From Seison nebaliae (Eukaryota; Rotifera; Pararotatoria; Seisonacea; Seisonidae), in the NCBI GenBank assembly GCA_023231475.1, contig JALJEE010000415.1, positions 1-29,700 of the forward strand: a DNA stretch of 29,700 nt, given 5' to 3'. Below the pieces are notes generated by a model, which saw only the letters and a program-made list of their open reading frames with translations, did no database searches and was not told where the DNA came from. Shown in pieces: positions 18,999 through 29,700 of the stretch. The translations under genes and the position numbers were made by a program. Position 1 is the first letter of the stretch. Each line of letters begins with the position of its first letter.

Positions 18999-21600
18999 TC
19001 CAACATTCTTTAATTAATTCATGAATTAATACACAACACATTCTCAACAAACAAAAACTCAATGAATTGAATCGCGAACGAATTCGAACAATCTTCTGAA
19101 AACTACACCATCAACCAAGTCATTGATTGTTCTATTTATTAATGATATTCGCGGCCTAATCTTATTTTGTTTCTTCTACTATACATCGTATCTCTCACTA
19201 CATTTTATTTGATCTTTTCCTAAATATTCTTTATTTTATTTTTATTATTATGTTGAACGGCAAATCGAATGCTAATGAAATTATAAATTCTTCTATCTCT
19301 TTTTAAACTACTCATCCACTCGTCTCCCAAGGCGAGACCGAACGACATGAGATCATTCCAAAATCTTTCTCTCTCAAACTTATATTCCACTTAATTTTTT
19401 CTTACTCCATTCATCTGGCCATCACCATGACAATCATTAAACTACTCGGTATTAGCCGTCAAGAAATAATCTCATCTTTATAATACTAACTATATCTTTT
19501 GAAAATTAATATAATTTTTAATTATAGTTAGAGGCATCATAAAGAAATATTCTATTTAAAAATAATGGCAATTTGAGCGAAACGAAATTTCGTTTAAAAT
19601 TTTCCGTTTTTAAACAGCGACTAACTATTTATGTTTATGTCAATGTTATGCTGACGTACGTCATTGATTTAATTCATCACGATACGGTTGATTTCGTTCG
19701 AAAATCCTTCATTTTTAGTTATAGGAAAAAAGACCAAATTTATTGTCCTCCATTTTTTTTCTCACTCCTTCTCATCTACTCAATTTTTTCTTCTATCTAC
19801 TTGACTCTACTTCTCATCATTTCTCTCTTGCTTAACCATTCTATTGATGATTTAGTTAGTCACAAGAATCTGCAGTGAGAAGGTATGTATGTAGAACGTG
19901 TCTTATAAAGGAAGAGAGATCATTTTAATGGAATATATATTCGGATATATCTACAGTCGGTGCAAATGTGAATCCATTAAAAGAAGATACTTAAGAAAGA
20001 AGTTACCGATCGCATTTTAATTGAAAAGAAAGTTTTCTTCTAAAATTCGATGGGGTAGAAGAATGGGCGATGAATAAATTGTTAGATGTTCAATTGAAAT
20101 TGCTTAATGTACCAAATTATTATTTATGTATCGGATATTATATCATGGGAAAATAAGACCTTTCATAAACCTTTTCTTTCGTTCTTTTATTTTATTTCAT
20201 GTTCTATTTTGAGTAAGTAATTCATTAAATTTCATAAGCTCATGATGGAAAATGAGATATAATGAGATTTAATGTTCAACTAACTTTCAAATGTGCTTTC
20301 ATTATCTTTGAGTATTCTTTGTCAGATTCTATTTTATTTCAATGAAAACCGCTAACGTATGTTCAACCTTCTCTCTAAGGGCAACATCCTTTTTGATTAT
20401 ATAATGTTAAGAAATAATTTAAATTGCAAGAGTATAATTGCTTATAATGTTATTTATTCACCTTATATTGGAACGACATATCAACATATTGAGAAGAAAG
20501 GTATTCATGGATGTCAGTCCTTCTTCAAATTACTGTCATGTTAATCAAATTTCCTAATTTCCTTCCGTAGATAAGTCATACCAGAATAACTTTTAATGCG
20601 TAACATCATCAACTAATCAGATAGTATTAATTACGTGGATTGAACAAGATTAATAATAACATGTCCTTCGATTTCAATGGAAGCATGATTATTTAAGTTT
20701 TTTTAGACATATGCATAAATAGAGAAAAGAATGATGTTAGAATAAAAATTCCGCACTTCTGTTGTTGATAAATTATTAAATATTGATTATCTTTAAAAAT
20801 AATTTAAAAGTAAGAACAAAACGGTGGAAGTGCATCCTAACAGATCTTGTTGGGAATATCCAAGTAGAAACCAGGGTGAAGAAACATTTATAGAACATGA
20901 AAATTTGAGTATCTCGTTTCGCATCAGTTTATACAGTGAAAACTTAAAGTAATCGAACACCTTTGGTGTTTTAAATAATAGATCATAACTTCTGTCCAAT
21001 TAGATCTATTTTATAACGGTGCATATCATAAAATAGCCGTATTTTTATCTCTCGAAGATACTGAAAAAAGATGTGAAAAAAGATAAATGCATTAACAGAA
21101 CCTTTTCAATAAGATTAAAGTTCAATAATAAAAAAAAGTTTTATGTTATATATATGTTATATGTTATACGTATAAAAATTATGTGATTTTGCAGATACTG
21201 TAATAATGAAAAGTAATACTTTTCGTGCAGTTTATAGCGCATCCCTTTGAGCGAACTTAAAAATGCACAGATTTTTGAAAAAAATATGTAGGAAGAATGG
21301 CAAATTAATTGTTAATCTATATTCAAAAAAATCAAAAATTTTTGGTCAATGACTGTATAGTTCTGTTTTTCGCTTGTTTATCGTGCTCTTTTTCGCAGAA
21401 AAGAAGCGATAAGTCTATATATAGAATACGATAAGGAGAGTCTACTTTTTTTTCTTTAAAAATTAAAAATTATAAGAAGCTACATATTATAGTTATAGTT
21501 TGGACATCACGAGATTTCAAGGTGAATATAATGCTATTGATTAAATTATATAATACAGGGCGTAATGTCTCAAATTGAGACATTCGGACGGAAGTTATAA
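18999..21600. other. Gene-poor region downstream of the zinc-finger gene
   Basis: No exon with recognisable similarity is visible on either strand. The longest open frame (19573-19878, plus) begins at a non-ATG codon and ends in a hydrophobic low-complexity stretch. AT-rich tracts dominate. Confidence 0.4.
21564..21584. repeat. Perfect 10-bp palindrome with 1-nt spacer
   Basis: AATGTCTCAA and TTGAGACATT flank a single A. It lies just before the possible small spliced gene at 21.6-22.2 kb. It could be a dimeric protein-binding site, or chance. Confidence 0.45.
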
Positions 21601-21908
21601 TTTGTGACTTAAGTGTATTATGAAACCGTTTCATATGGGGAAAAAGAGTTCCCTGAATGGTTTTTAAAATTGAGAAAACTGGACTTTAATAATTTCATTA
21701 AGAATGATCGATTAAGTCAATGGACTAGATTATTAGTAAATCTGATACAACTTCTCACGCTTGTGGAGAAAAGAAATGTCGTTTTATGTAAATACACATT
21801 GAGTAATTTGCCCGAAGGGAACAACTGACAGTGAGTTACTACTCACTAATTAAACAATTTTTATTTGTATATTTTATGAATATTCTTCTTCTTTTGAATA
21901 AGTTTCAG

Positions 21909-22185
21909 ATTGCTTTTCCAATAGATATTGAACTAACAACTAGAACTATTGATTGTAAGTTGTAATTTAGCAAATCAAAAGAATCAAAAAGAAATAGTAG
22001 ATTTTCTGTCGTTTTGTTGAATCAACATTTCTATATTGACCATTATTTCTATAGATAATGTTTTAGTTTTAGAAAGGAAACGTATTCATGTTCCTCCACT
22101 ACTACCAACAAGTTTTTGTAAGCTTTTAATTTTGTCATGTCCTTTTTTTGTCATTAATATTTTGTCAATAGATATTGTGAAATAA
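21909..22185 (+). CDS. Possible 3' exons of a small spliced gene with GTAAG donors
   Basis: Three short segments chain in one frame. Segment 21909-21954 follows TTTCAG, reads IAFPIDIELTTRTID and ends before GTAAGT. Segment 22055-22117 follows TCTATAG, reads YNVLVLERKRIHVPPLLPTS plus F and ends before GTAAGC. Segment 22172-22185 follows CAATAG and gives YIVK and a stop. In the first two segments only one frame is open, and the phases (1 and 1) match. The 5' part is unresolved: the frame at 21613-21828 (KEFPEWFLKLRKLDFNNFIK...) could join through GTAAAT at about 21737 or belong to something else. No similarity recognised. The canonical donors differ from the GTT style of the confident genes. 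Chance is a serious alternative. Confidence 0.3.
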
Positions 22186-24118
22186 TTCTCTTTCACAAAA
22201 TCAATCATTCTTGAACAAATATTTTCATGCATAAATTATGCACTAGTTGACGTGAACGAAATTTTAAAAAAAATGACTTTTAAGAAAGTTGTATAGTTGA
22301 TATGGGAAGAATCAAGAATAATGCACACCATCTTACCTTCTTCTAACATGAACTTTATTAAAAAATTGATTTTAGATGATTAATTTTTGATTAGTTGGAG
22401 ATAGAAAATTCAATTATTGTCCGTCAAAATATGACATGAGGAAAATCAATTAAAATATAAGAAAGTAGTTCTTTTTTGGAACTTTTATGGAAATTTTTAT
22501 AGTTAATTTTTATGACATTCTCATCGTATAACTTGTACAATATCTCAAGTGAATTTAAGGAAGTCATTCCTTAAGTGCACCAGAATACTTAAAAGAAAGG
22601 ATGTGGATTCCACATTGTGGAATTTGAATGACTAATGTAAGGAGTTCTACGTAATAAAAACTATCATAAATATTTATAAAAGTTTTAATTCTTTTCTTAT
22701 GTAAAGATTTAATAATTGAAAGTTGAACAATTTTGTCAATAAATTTAATAGACAATTGATATTCAAGTATTCTTGAAACTTCAGCATAAAATTCCAATAC
22801 AGACTTATTATTTAAAAGTAACCCTAAGAAATACTTTGCCGTATGCTTTTTATTGATTATAACGTTATAAAGTACGAGCTATATTATTATATTGATTATA
22901 CTATCGATTATTATTATAATGACATATTAACTATACAAGTTCTAATTATTAGATAAATTATTATAAATAATTCATAAAATGTATGTTATCTATAATTATT
23001 GATAGATTTATATTATTCGAATTATCAGTCGCCTTCTCGAAAAATTACCAATGGGTATTACTTATTACTAATACCAAAACTTATTATTAATATTAATTGT
23101 TGCCTATGAATATTTGTTTGGGTTTCATCTCCCATTTTTAGAATTTCCTTCGTTCATTCCTCCAAACCATTGGATATTGATTAGGTGTTATTATTATATT
23201 ATCGAATTCGTATCACATTGGAAAAAAGCAAAAAAATAATAATTATCGATATTGCAGAAAATATTGCATAACCATGCTATTAGAAAATGTAAAACATTTG
23301 GAAAGAAAAAGTAGATGTCAACTATTGTTATTACCGTAAATGAAGTGATTAATCTTAAAATTCTTTAATGTTTAAATTTCTAACAAGATTATACGTATTT
23401 TAAGAATATCATAATTAAATTCGATATATTGATAAAGATTCATAAAGCTGTTATATCATTCATAAAGGCAAATGGGTGTTTCCAGTTGCCTCATTCAATT
23501 CGAACCGAATCAACAAATTTTGTATTCTACTCTTTTATTATCATTGATACGTGGCATCTGTGGAATCTATTATAGATTTATTTTACAAAATTATTCAAAT
23601 AAGTAATTTCAGTTCTAAATGCAGTTAGTTAAACGCTTTGGCTCTATCGACCATATCATTACTTAAAATTAAGGACAATTAAGGATGGTTGGAACCATGG
23701 AGTACGTGAAATACCTTCTAATTCTTAATTATTCTCTATGAATAAGAAAAGAAATACTAATGTGGTTGAGACGCCAATGACCCATTTCAACCATAGTGAC
23801 CGTAGAGGAAATAAATGAATTGAAAAGAGACATGTACTAACTTTTTAAGAAGCCTTATAATTACCTTTAATTTGTCTATAGATGCTGTTACATTTTTCCC
23901 GGGTTACTTTCACCTCGAAAAAAAATGAACAGAAAAGTCAGATTTTGAGGGATATTTGCTCATTGAAAATTAACGTAGTAGGGTTCGTTCGAAAGAGAAT
24001 TTTATGTTCTTTCGAATGAATATCATTTCCTTTAAAAAAATTAAATATTAGTTTTAAAATTTTGAGATAGAATTAGAACATTGAACATAAATGAAAAAAT
24101 TAAGGCATTTTCCCAAGG
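22186..24118. other. AT-rich gene-poor region
   Basis: No supported gene. It includes extremely AT-rich stretches (about 22860-23020). A 77-codon minus-strand frame (22797-22564) lacks recognisable similarity. Confidence 0.4.
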
Positions 24119-24229
24119 TAACTTTTGTCAAATTTCCTTCAACTTCTCTATATTTTTAGAACTCATTAAGAAAATATAATTCAGACACCTAAAAATATAG
24201 AGAAATTGACGGAAATTTGACAAAAGTTA
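24119..24229. repeat. Long inverted repeat (41-bp arms, 29-nt loop)
   Basis: Arm 24119-24159 (begins TAACTTTTGTCAAATTTCC, ends CTATATTTTTAG) is the reverse complement of 24189-24229 with only two mismatches. A transcript from either strand would fold into a 41-bp stem with a 29-nt loop. Such a structure could be a microRNA-like or small-RNA precursor, or a tiny palindromic transposon. I recognise no conserved microRNA sequence in the arms, and pairing does not extend past them. Confidence 0.8.
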
Positions 24230-26742
24230 TATTCCCGTTTCCGTTATATATATATAACAAATATATTTGTCACCATTAAAATCATAAAAAATAGCAAAAT
24301 GTCAAATCGACATATTCTTCGAAATTTCTTCCGATTTTAAACATAGTGTTGTGGAACCATGAAAAAGTTCGACAAAGTGTAGGGAAATTTAAAATCAGAG
24401 AGTCACAATAAAAAGTATTTCGATTCATAAAAAGAAAAGACAAAGATGAGATAATTTGTGAGATAATAATAATCAGAATTATTTCGATTGAAGTTATACA
24501 TTATACCTCATATGATTATACATCATACAGATTCATTATCATCCTTATGTAAACAACATAAAAGAAAAAAATGGGGAAAAGGAATATAGAAAGTAATAAA
24601 AATATACGAATTGTTGATTAACTTTTTTCAACTAGTTTAGTGTTGTTTTTGGCGGCCAGATTTTTCATCATTCTATATAAAATTTTCTTAAAAAAATAGT
24701 GAAACGGTAATTTCCTCATCGCTCAGAACGGTCATATCTTCTCCCCAATCTGTTCGATATAAAGGTATTAAAAAAATGTATTTTGAAAATTTTAACAAAA
24801 ATCAATTATTCAATATCAATCAAAAATTCATGATTATAATTTTTCGTTTATAATGTTAGAATATCAGTTGAGGAACGTTCCGTTTAATGACCAATTTTCG
24901 AAATTACCAAAAAAGTAATAAGAGTGATAAATTTTCCATAATTTAAAAAGAAAGAAAAAACCGTTTTGGAGGTGTCGAAATGATCGTTTCACTACTACGA
25001 TGGAAAATTTATATAGGGTGAGGAAAAGTCAGTGATTCGCCGTGTTTAGCAAGAGGAAAATATCACATACTATTGCTTGAAACAGAGTTAAGGACTAATT
25101 TCTCTAACTAATATAAAAAGAATTAACGGCGAAGAAAATTAAGAAGAAATTTCGGTAAATTGTAAAAAAATTTGACGAAATTTTATCCGATTGTCCTACC
25201 AACAAATAGGTGATATATTTTTTCTTTTCTACAAAATAATTTCTTTATAATTACTCTGATTTGTGTCTGATTCGGTAACGCATTTATTGAGGATTAGAAG
25301 AAAAATATGGATTTGTACTTAACCCCTCTCATTAATTAAATTCTTTTTTTTGAGTTTTTTAATTAGTTTTTAATAGAAAACAAATTCGTTTTTAATAGAA
25401 AATAAATAAATAGAACAATTCCTACTTGAATGAAGGGACGTAAAAGATATGGTGAGAGTCAACCATTTGTTCTTATATTATAGTTCTACATATCTCCCTT
25501 ATTATAATTTATTTATTATGATATTACAACGTCGAACATTAATGTTATCCTTTCGGAAAAATACCTTCTGTAGAGAATTGTCATCTAATGTAAACAAACC
25601 GATGATTAATTTTTATTGTTTTAAAATCCACTACAATCGCTTTTGTCATTAGTTTTGTTATTATTGTCATGTAGGTAAAGAAGCGATAGGTCAGATAAAC
25701 CACAAGACAACTGTGTCATATAACAAATTATTTAGTGTGATACATATGTGATTGAATAATTTTAATTTAGAATTTATTTTTCGATTCTCATAGTTTAAAG
25801 AAGAATGAAATAAACACAATGACAAAAATTCTTCTTTCAGAAAATTTGAATAAGGAAATTACCATTTTTCAACTTTTTTGTTTTAAATAGTTTATTAGAA
25901 AATTGTAATAAAATTGAAGAGAATATGAATCACTCTAATATTTTATAGTTATTTTACCGGATTTATGTTATCTTGTCCGATTGTCTTTTCGTCCTTACCT
26001 GATTTGTTATCAGCATATTATTAATGTGTGGATATGTATGTGTGTTGTATAACATTCTATGGCAGTGAACATGAAGAATGAATGCAGTTCGTCTGTTTTC
26101 CTCCTTTCATTCCTAGAAAGACTACGTGTGTACGTATGTGTAAATATTTAAAAGGAAACTAATTACAATTCTAATAGTTTATTAGCGAACTATTATTTCG
26201 TTATATAAAAGGAATTGTAGCTGTAACAAACAATATAAGGTCGTTTAATTGGAAAATTTTTTTCATTGAAATAAATGAAACCACTAACCGAGTATAATAT
26301 GTAAAATTGTTGATGTATCTTTCTGTTTTCTCTATCGGATAAAGATTAGAAGTAAGAAAAAAGCCTTGAATCTCTCTATTGAGTAGATCTGGATTATACG
26401 TTTCAATTGTATTATTTCCTACTGAAAATCGTTAGCTTAAGTTACGCATTCAAATGGAGATGACATTAGTTAAAAGATAATCATACATATTTCGAATAAC
26501 ATTAATATACGTATAAGATTGCTCATTTGAATTTTTTGAGATTTTTGTGTTCTATTTCAGTTTTGATTTGCATTTCGAACAGAACTCAAAATTCAATATC
26601 GCAATTCGAATCATTTCATCGATGTCAACATTTGAAGATTATTGGAAGGAGTGACGTTCGTTGGTAGTAAGCTTTCAAAACGGAATAATTAAATAATTCA
26701 TTAGAGAAAATTCATATCCTAGTCAAATTCATTTCATGTTGC
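24230..26742. other. Intergenic region upstream of MGAT2
   Basis: No convincing exon or RNA gene. The last few hundred bases should include the MGAT2 promoter and 5' UTR; an out-of-frame ATG at 26734 precedes the chosen start by 9 bases. Confidence 0.4.
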
Positions 26743-28578
26743 ATGTTCGTATATTCGACATTTCAACGGTATTTCCGACGTCGAGCTCGACGAATGAAAT
26801 TGGAACTCGTTGGAATATTGATTCTCATTCTCGTTATATTTTCCATCACTTTCGATTACGTTCATTCCCATCAATCCAATACTGAAAATCATCGAAATGA
26901 ATTAAGCCAAATAAAAAATGGAGTTGAATATGACGAGAATTCTAACAAACTTCTCAGGAACGTTCCCCTTTCCATTTTGATGAATCAGTTACCCAATGTG
27001 AACATGTTACAAGATAAACGATTCATACAAGACGAACTCGACGAAAATGGGAGACGGAAACGGATAACAATGAAAACCGTTTCCTCACCAACCAAACTTT
27101 CAAGACAATTAACTTATTTCTTAAAATCCTTCGATGAAATTTTTAAAAAATTCAGAAATTTACCAAATTTATCTTTCCATCAACATTATTCTGATCTCAA
27201 GAAGAATATTCAAAAGAATTCAACAACAAAAAATAATTGGAGTGATTCGATCGATGAGAAAATGTGGAAATATTTGAGAGAATTTTATGAACTTTTCGAT
27301 AAATTAGAGTCGATGGATTTGTCATCTATTGCGAACTATTTACCTCAAAATGAAAATTTTCATAATAATATTTTGATAAAATTTATGAATTTATTTAACG
27401 AAAAACAATTCATTTTCAATTATCATCTTTTAGAAAAATTCTGGAAATTCTCCAATAATTCGGATCAATTAATTATCGTTATTCAAGTACATAATCGAGT
27501 GGACTATTTGAAAGAGTTATTGAAATCATTAGAAAAATGTAAATCAATCGAATCATCATTAATCATCTTATCGCACGATTACATAACTAGTAATATTACG
27601 AATTTAATCAATTCCATCAATTTAACATGGGCACCGATCATGCAAATATTTTATCCATATAGTTCTCAAATATTCTCCAATGCTTTTCCAGGAACTGATC
27701 CGAAAGATTGTCCGAGAACCGTTAATAAAAATGACAAACCAAATTGTTTGAATATTGAATGGCCGGATACATACTCTCATTATCGAGAAGCGAGATTCTC
27801 TCAACTCAAATTACATTGGTCATGGAAATTTAGTTTCGTTGCACTACGACTCAATTTCGTCAATGATTTCATTCGTAATAAGAAAATTTATCCAAATATA
27901 CTCTTTCTCGAAGAAGATCATTATGTTGCTCCCGATATGATTCATGTAGAACGACAATTAAGAAAACAATGTAAGTCATGTAATATGCAAGTTTTAGGGA
28001 ATTACAATAAGAATCCTATTAATCCAAATAATGTCAACAGTTATTATATTTCGTCTCTTTGGATCGCATCAATTCACAATATCGGTTTTTCATTGAATCT
28101 TCGATTTATTCTCCAAAATATTTTTCCTTGTATCGAAAACTTTTGTACATATGATGACTATAATTGGGATTGGACTCTACAATTCCTGTCTTATGGGAAA
28201 ATACCTAAACAAACAACTATGTATCGAAATAAAACGAAAATCATTCAAGTGACTCCTGGTAGAGGCGCATGTTTTAATGAAATGTTAAAGCCAATTGTTC
28301 TCACATCGGCGAGAGTATTCCATTTGGGTGAATGTTCCGGTTTCCATACAACGAAATCGAGAGACAAAAAGTGCTCAAAAATTAAGATGCCGTATCTAAA
28401 ATCAATTAAAGGAACGATCGATGGACAACTGCATATTATCGGCCCAAAACTATTCCCACAGAAGTTCACGAACGAAATTCGTTTAGGTAAAATGCTCCGA
28501 GGGAAAACAGTGGTGAATGGAGGTTGGGGTGATGAACGTGATCGAAGATTATGCAAATCCTTTTTTATTGATTATTAA
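26743..28578 (+). CDS. MGAT2: Alpha-1,6-mannosyl-glycoprotein 2-beta-N-acetylglucosaminyltransferase (GnT-II)
   Basis: A single exon encodes 611 residues. GnT-II adds GlcNAc to the alpha-1,6 arm of the trimannosyl core in the medial Golgi, opening the way to complex N-glycans. The type II topology is clear: a short cytosolic tail with RRRARR (residues 12-17, an ER-exit-like basic motif), then a membrane anchor at about 20-41. The catalytic region starts near residue 240 with LIIVIQVHNRVDYLKELLKS. It contains FSNAFPGTDPKDCPR, WPDTYSHYREARFSQLKLHW, the metal-binding EED motif in LFLEEDHYVAPD (E390, E391, D392), FCTYDDYNWDWTLQ and ARVFHLGECSGFH, all in the GnT-II order. It is about 160 residues longer than the human enzyme (447), mostly because of a stem of some 200 charged, asparagine-rich residues. 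Intronless MGAT2 coding regions are also known in vertebrates. Confidence 0.92.
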   Translation: MFVYSTFQRYFRRRARRMKLELVGILILILVIFSITFDYVHSHQSNTENHRNELSQIKNGVEYDENSNKLLRNVPLSILMNQLPNVNMLQDKRFIQDELDENGRRKRITMKTVSSPTKLSRQLTYFLKSFDEIFKKFRNLPNLSFHQHYSDLKKNIQKNSTTKNNWSDSIDEKMWKYLREFYELFDKLESMDLSSIANYLPQNENFHNNILIKFMNLFNEKQFIFNYHLLEKFWKFSNNSDQLIIVIQVHNRVDYLKELLKSLEKCKSIESSLIILSHDYITSNITNLINSINLTWAPIMQIFYPYSSQIFSNAFPGTDPKDCPRTVNKNDKPNCLNIEWPDTYSHYREARFSQLKLHWSWKFSFVALRLNFVNDFIRNKKIYPNILFLEEDHYVAPDMIHVERQLRKQCKSCNMQVLGNYNKNPINPNNVNSYYISSLWIASIHNIGFSLNLRFILQNIFPCIENFCTYDDYNWDWTLQFLSYGKIPKQTTMYRNKTKIIQVTPGRGACFNEMLKPIVLTSARVFHLGECSGFHTTKSRDKKCSKIKMPYLKSIKGTIDGQLHIIGPKLFPQKFTNEIRLGKMLRGKTVVNGGWGDERDRRLCKSFFIDY

Positions 28579-29700
28579 TTTCTTCTTTTGAGAGATTAAT
28601 TGATCCCGGTTATCTAACAATTCTCTTATTCTATTACTATTTATTCGTCGTGTTTGAAAAGTCGATCATACATATTAAACATAGATCGTTGTCTTTTAAA
28701 ATAATAAATAAATCATTTCGATAAAACTATATCAAATTTCATTATTCTATTTTGGTTCACTAATTTCCTTTTACAATATCACCAACATGGAATCGTCTTT
28801 GTTATTTATTTGTCCCAATTTTAATTTCAATAAAATTTTTTTTTTCTCTATCTAATCACAAGTTTAACAAGAGATAATTCTTCCTTTAAACATTCTCGAA
28901 ACACATTCCATTCTGTAGGAGTGATACATGGTGATTTGGCAAACCTGCTTTTTTTGCCATCCTGTTTTATTTAAAACGGTGATTCCGCAACCATTCTTTT
29001 GTTGAATATAGATGGTGAAATCACTTTTTGTATATAAAATAGTGACAAAATCACTGTTGTGCGAGCAGCGAAATTTGGAGTATATTATGAGTTCGTTACC
29101 TATGCACTATTATTTTCCGGTGATATTATATATGTTATAATTAGTGATAATTGGTTCCAATCAATCTGAATTACTACAACATTGATTCATGGAATGATAG
29201 ATATTAGTGTTAAACAACTCGTGAATGAGAGTACGGTCAGTGAGGTCAACATACGGTCATCCTAATACCTAATACAACTATTTACCTTGTTGCATCGTCT
29301 TTATAATTGACAATTTTGGATAGGGAAGATTTCTTATTGCTAACCAACAAAGGTTTGCGAACCATCCTCTTTATGTGCTATATACTTTTTCGAACACTAT
29401 TTGATCTGATACGAGTATCATCTCGATATATCACTCAAGATGAACCGAAATGAATCATTTATGGAGAGTTCTACTTTTTTAAAATTCTTTTATATTTAGA
29501 CATTATCTGTCTGACAGTGAGAGTAGAGTAAAAATAATTTTAAAATGTTAAAATTAAGCAATTTAAATCCAGATAATTTTTTTATTTTTAAAGTTGGCAA
29601 AAGAACATGAATAAAATAGAATAGAAACAAAACAACGATTATAATCATAATGTTTAATAGTAAAAAAAGATGAGTAAAATAAATAAATTTTATCTTTTAA
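28579..29700. other. 3' flank of MGAT2, no further gene recognised
   Basis: Overlapping AATAAA signals at 28703-28712 lie about 125 bp past the MGAT2 stop and are good poly(A) signal candidates. Around 28976-29060 a TGA...TCA motif recurs three times at irregular spacing. No open frame of note to the window end. Confidence 0.5.
28703..28712 (+). terminator. Candidate poly(A) signal of MGAT2
   Basis: Two overlapping AATAAA hexamers on the coding strand, 125-130 bp after the stop codon, at a typical 3' UTR distance for a compact genome. Confidence 0.5.

Noticed and set aside
19573-19878. 101-codon plus-strand frame
   Set aside because: Begins at a non-ATG codon, second half is hydrophobic low complexity, and no exon neighbours were found.
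19955-21358. Possible Tc1-like element: CAGTCGGTGC at the left, and a right end whose reverse complement begins CAGTCATTGACC next to TA
   Set aside because: Only the first five bases agree between the ends, and no transposase motif was seen between them.
22564-22797. Minus-strand frame of 77 codons
   Set aside because: Begins with ATG but has no similarity, no promoter or splice context and AT-driven composition.
1-29700. tRNA, rRNA, spliceosomal RNA, known microRNA seeds and CRISPR arrays
   Set aside because: I scanned for T-loop GGTTCGANTCC signatures, a U1-like 5' end, familiar microRNA sequences and regularly spaced repeats, and found none convincing.

Overview
The window is nuclear DNA from a compact, very AT-rich animal genome. 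It holds a ladybird/LBX-class homeobox gene, which points to a bilaterian, together with a tetraspanin, an MGAT2 glycosyltransferase, a CP110-like centriolar protein, mitochondrial ATP synthase subunit d and an Asteroid/ASTE1-like protein. Introns are tiny: 24 of the 25 I can place by reading frame and homology are 40-58 nt, and one is 98 nt. CAA-coded polyglutamine and AAT/AAC-coded polyasparagine runs add to a small-genome invertebrate look. An acariform mite is one guess, but the sequence alone does not settle the taxon.

Layout. 0.4-1.1 kb: a decayed non-LTR reverse-transcriptase fragment (+) next to an orphan poly(A)-binding-protein RRM2 fragment (-). 1.17-2.70 kb: a nine-exon TPR gene (+) resembling the Acl4 assembly chaperone of ribosomal protein L4. 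3.67-5.62 kb: a single-exon Asteroid-like gene (+). 5.7-6.36 kb: a small GTTAAC repeat array, then a broken copy of the last two exons and 3' end of the TPR gene. 6.34-7.45 kb: a CP110-like gene (-) whose stop codon lies inside that copied 3' end. 7.94-8.74 kb: a four-exon tetraspanin (+). 9.12-11.35 kb: two tandem paralogues (+) of a short secreted family I do not recognise, with identical exon structure. 11.56-12.33 kb: ATP synthase subunit d (-). 12.82-13.89 kb: the LBX homeobox gene (-). 13.9-17.2 kb: mostly non-coding. 17.22-19.00 kb: a zinc-finger protein with polyQ and polyN runs (+). 19.0-26.7 kb: a gene-poor 7.7 kb stretch with a long inverted repeat and a possible tiny spliced gene. 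26.74-28.58 kb: single-exon MGAT2 (+). 28.6-29.7 kb: nothing recognised.

No operon-like logic is visible. The mix is housekeeping (ribosome assembly, ATP synthase, N-glycan processing, centriole), one developmental regulator with wide non-coding flanks, and one lineage-specific tandem family. The most striking cross-gene feature is the 5' splice site. In 22 of the 25 introns it begins GTT rather than the usual animal GTA/GTG, and only one (GTATGT in the zinc-finger gene) has a common GTA-type hexamer.
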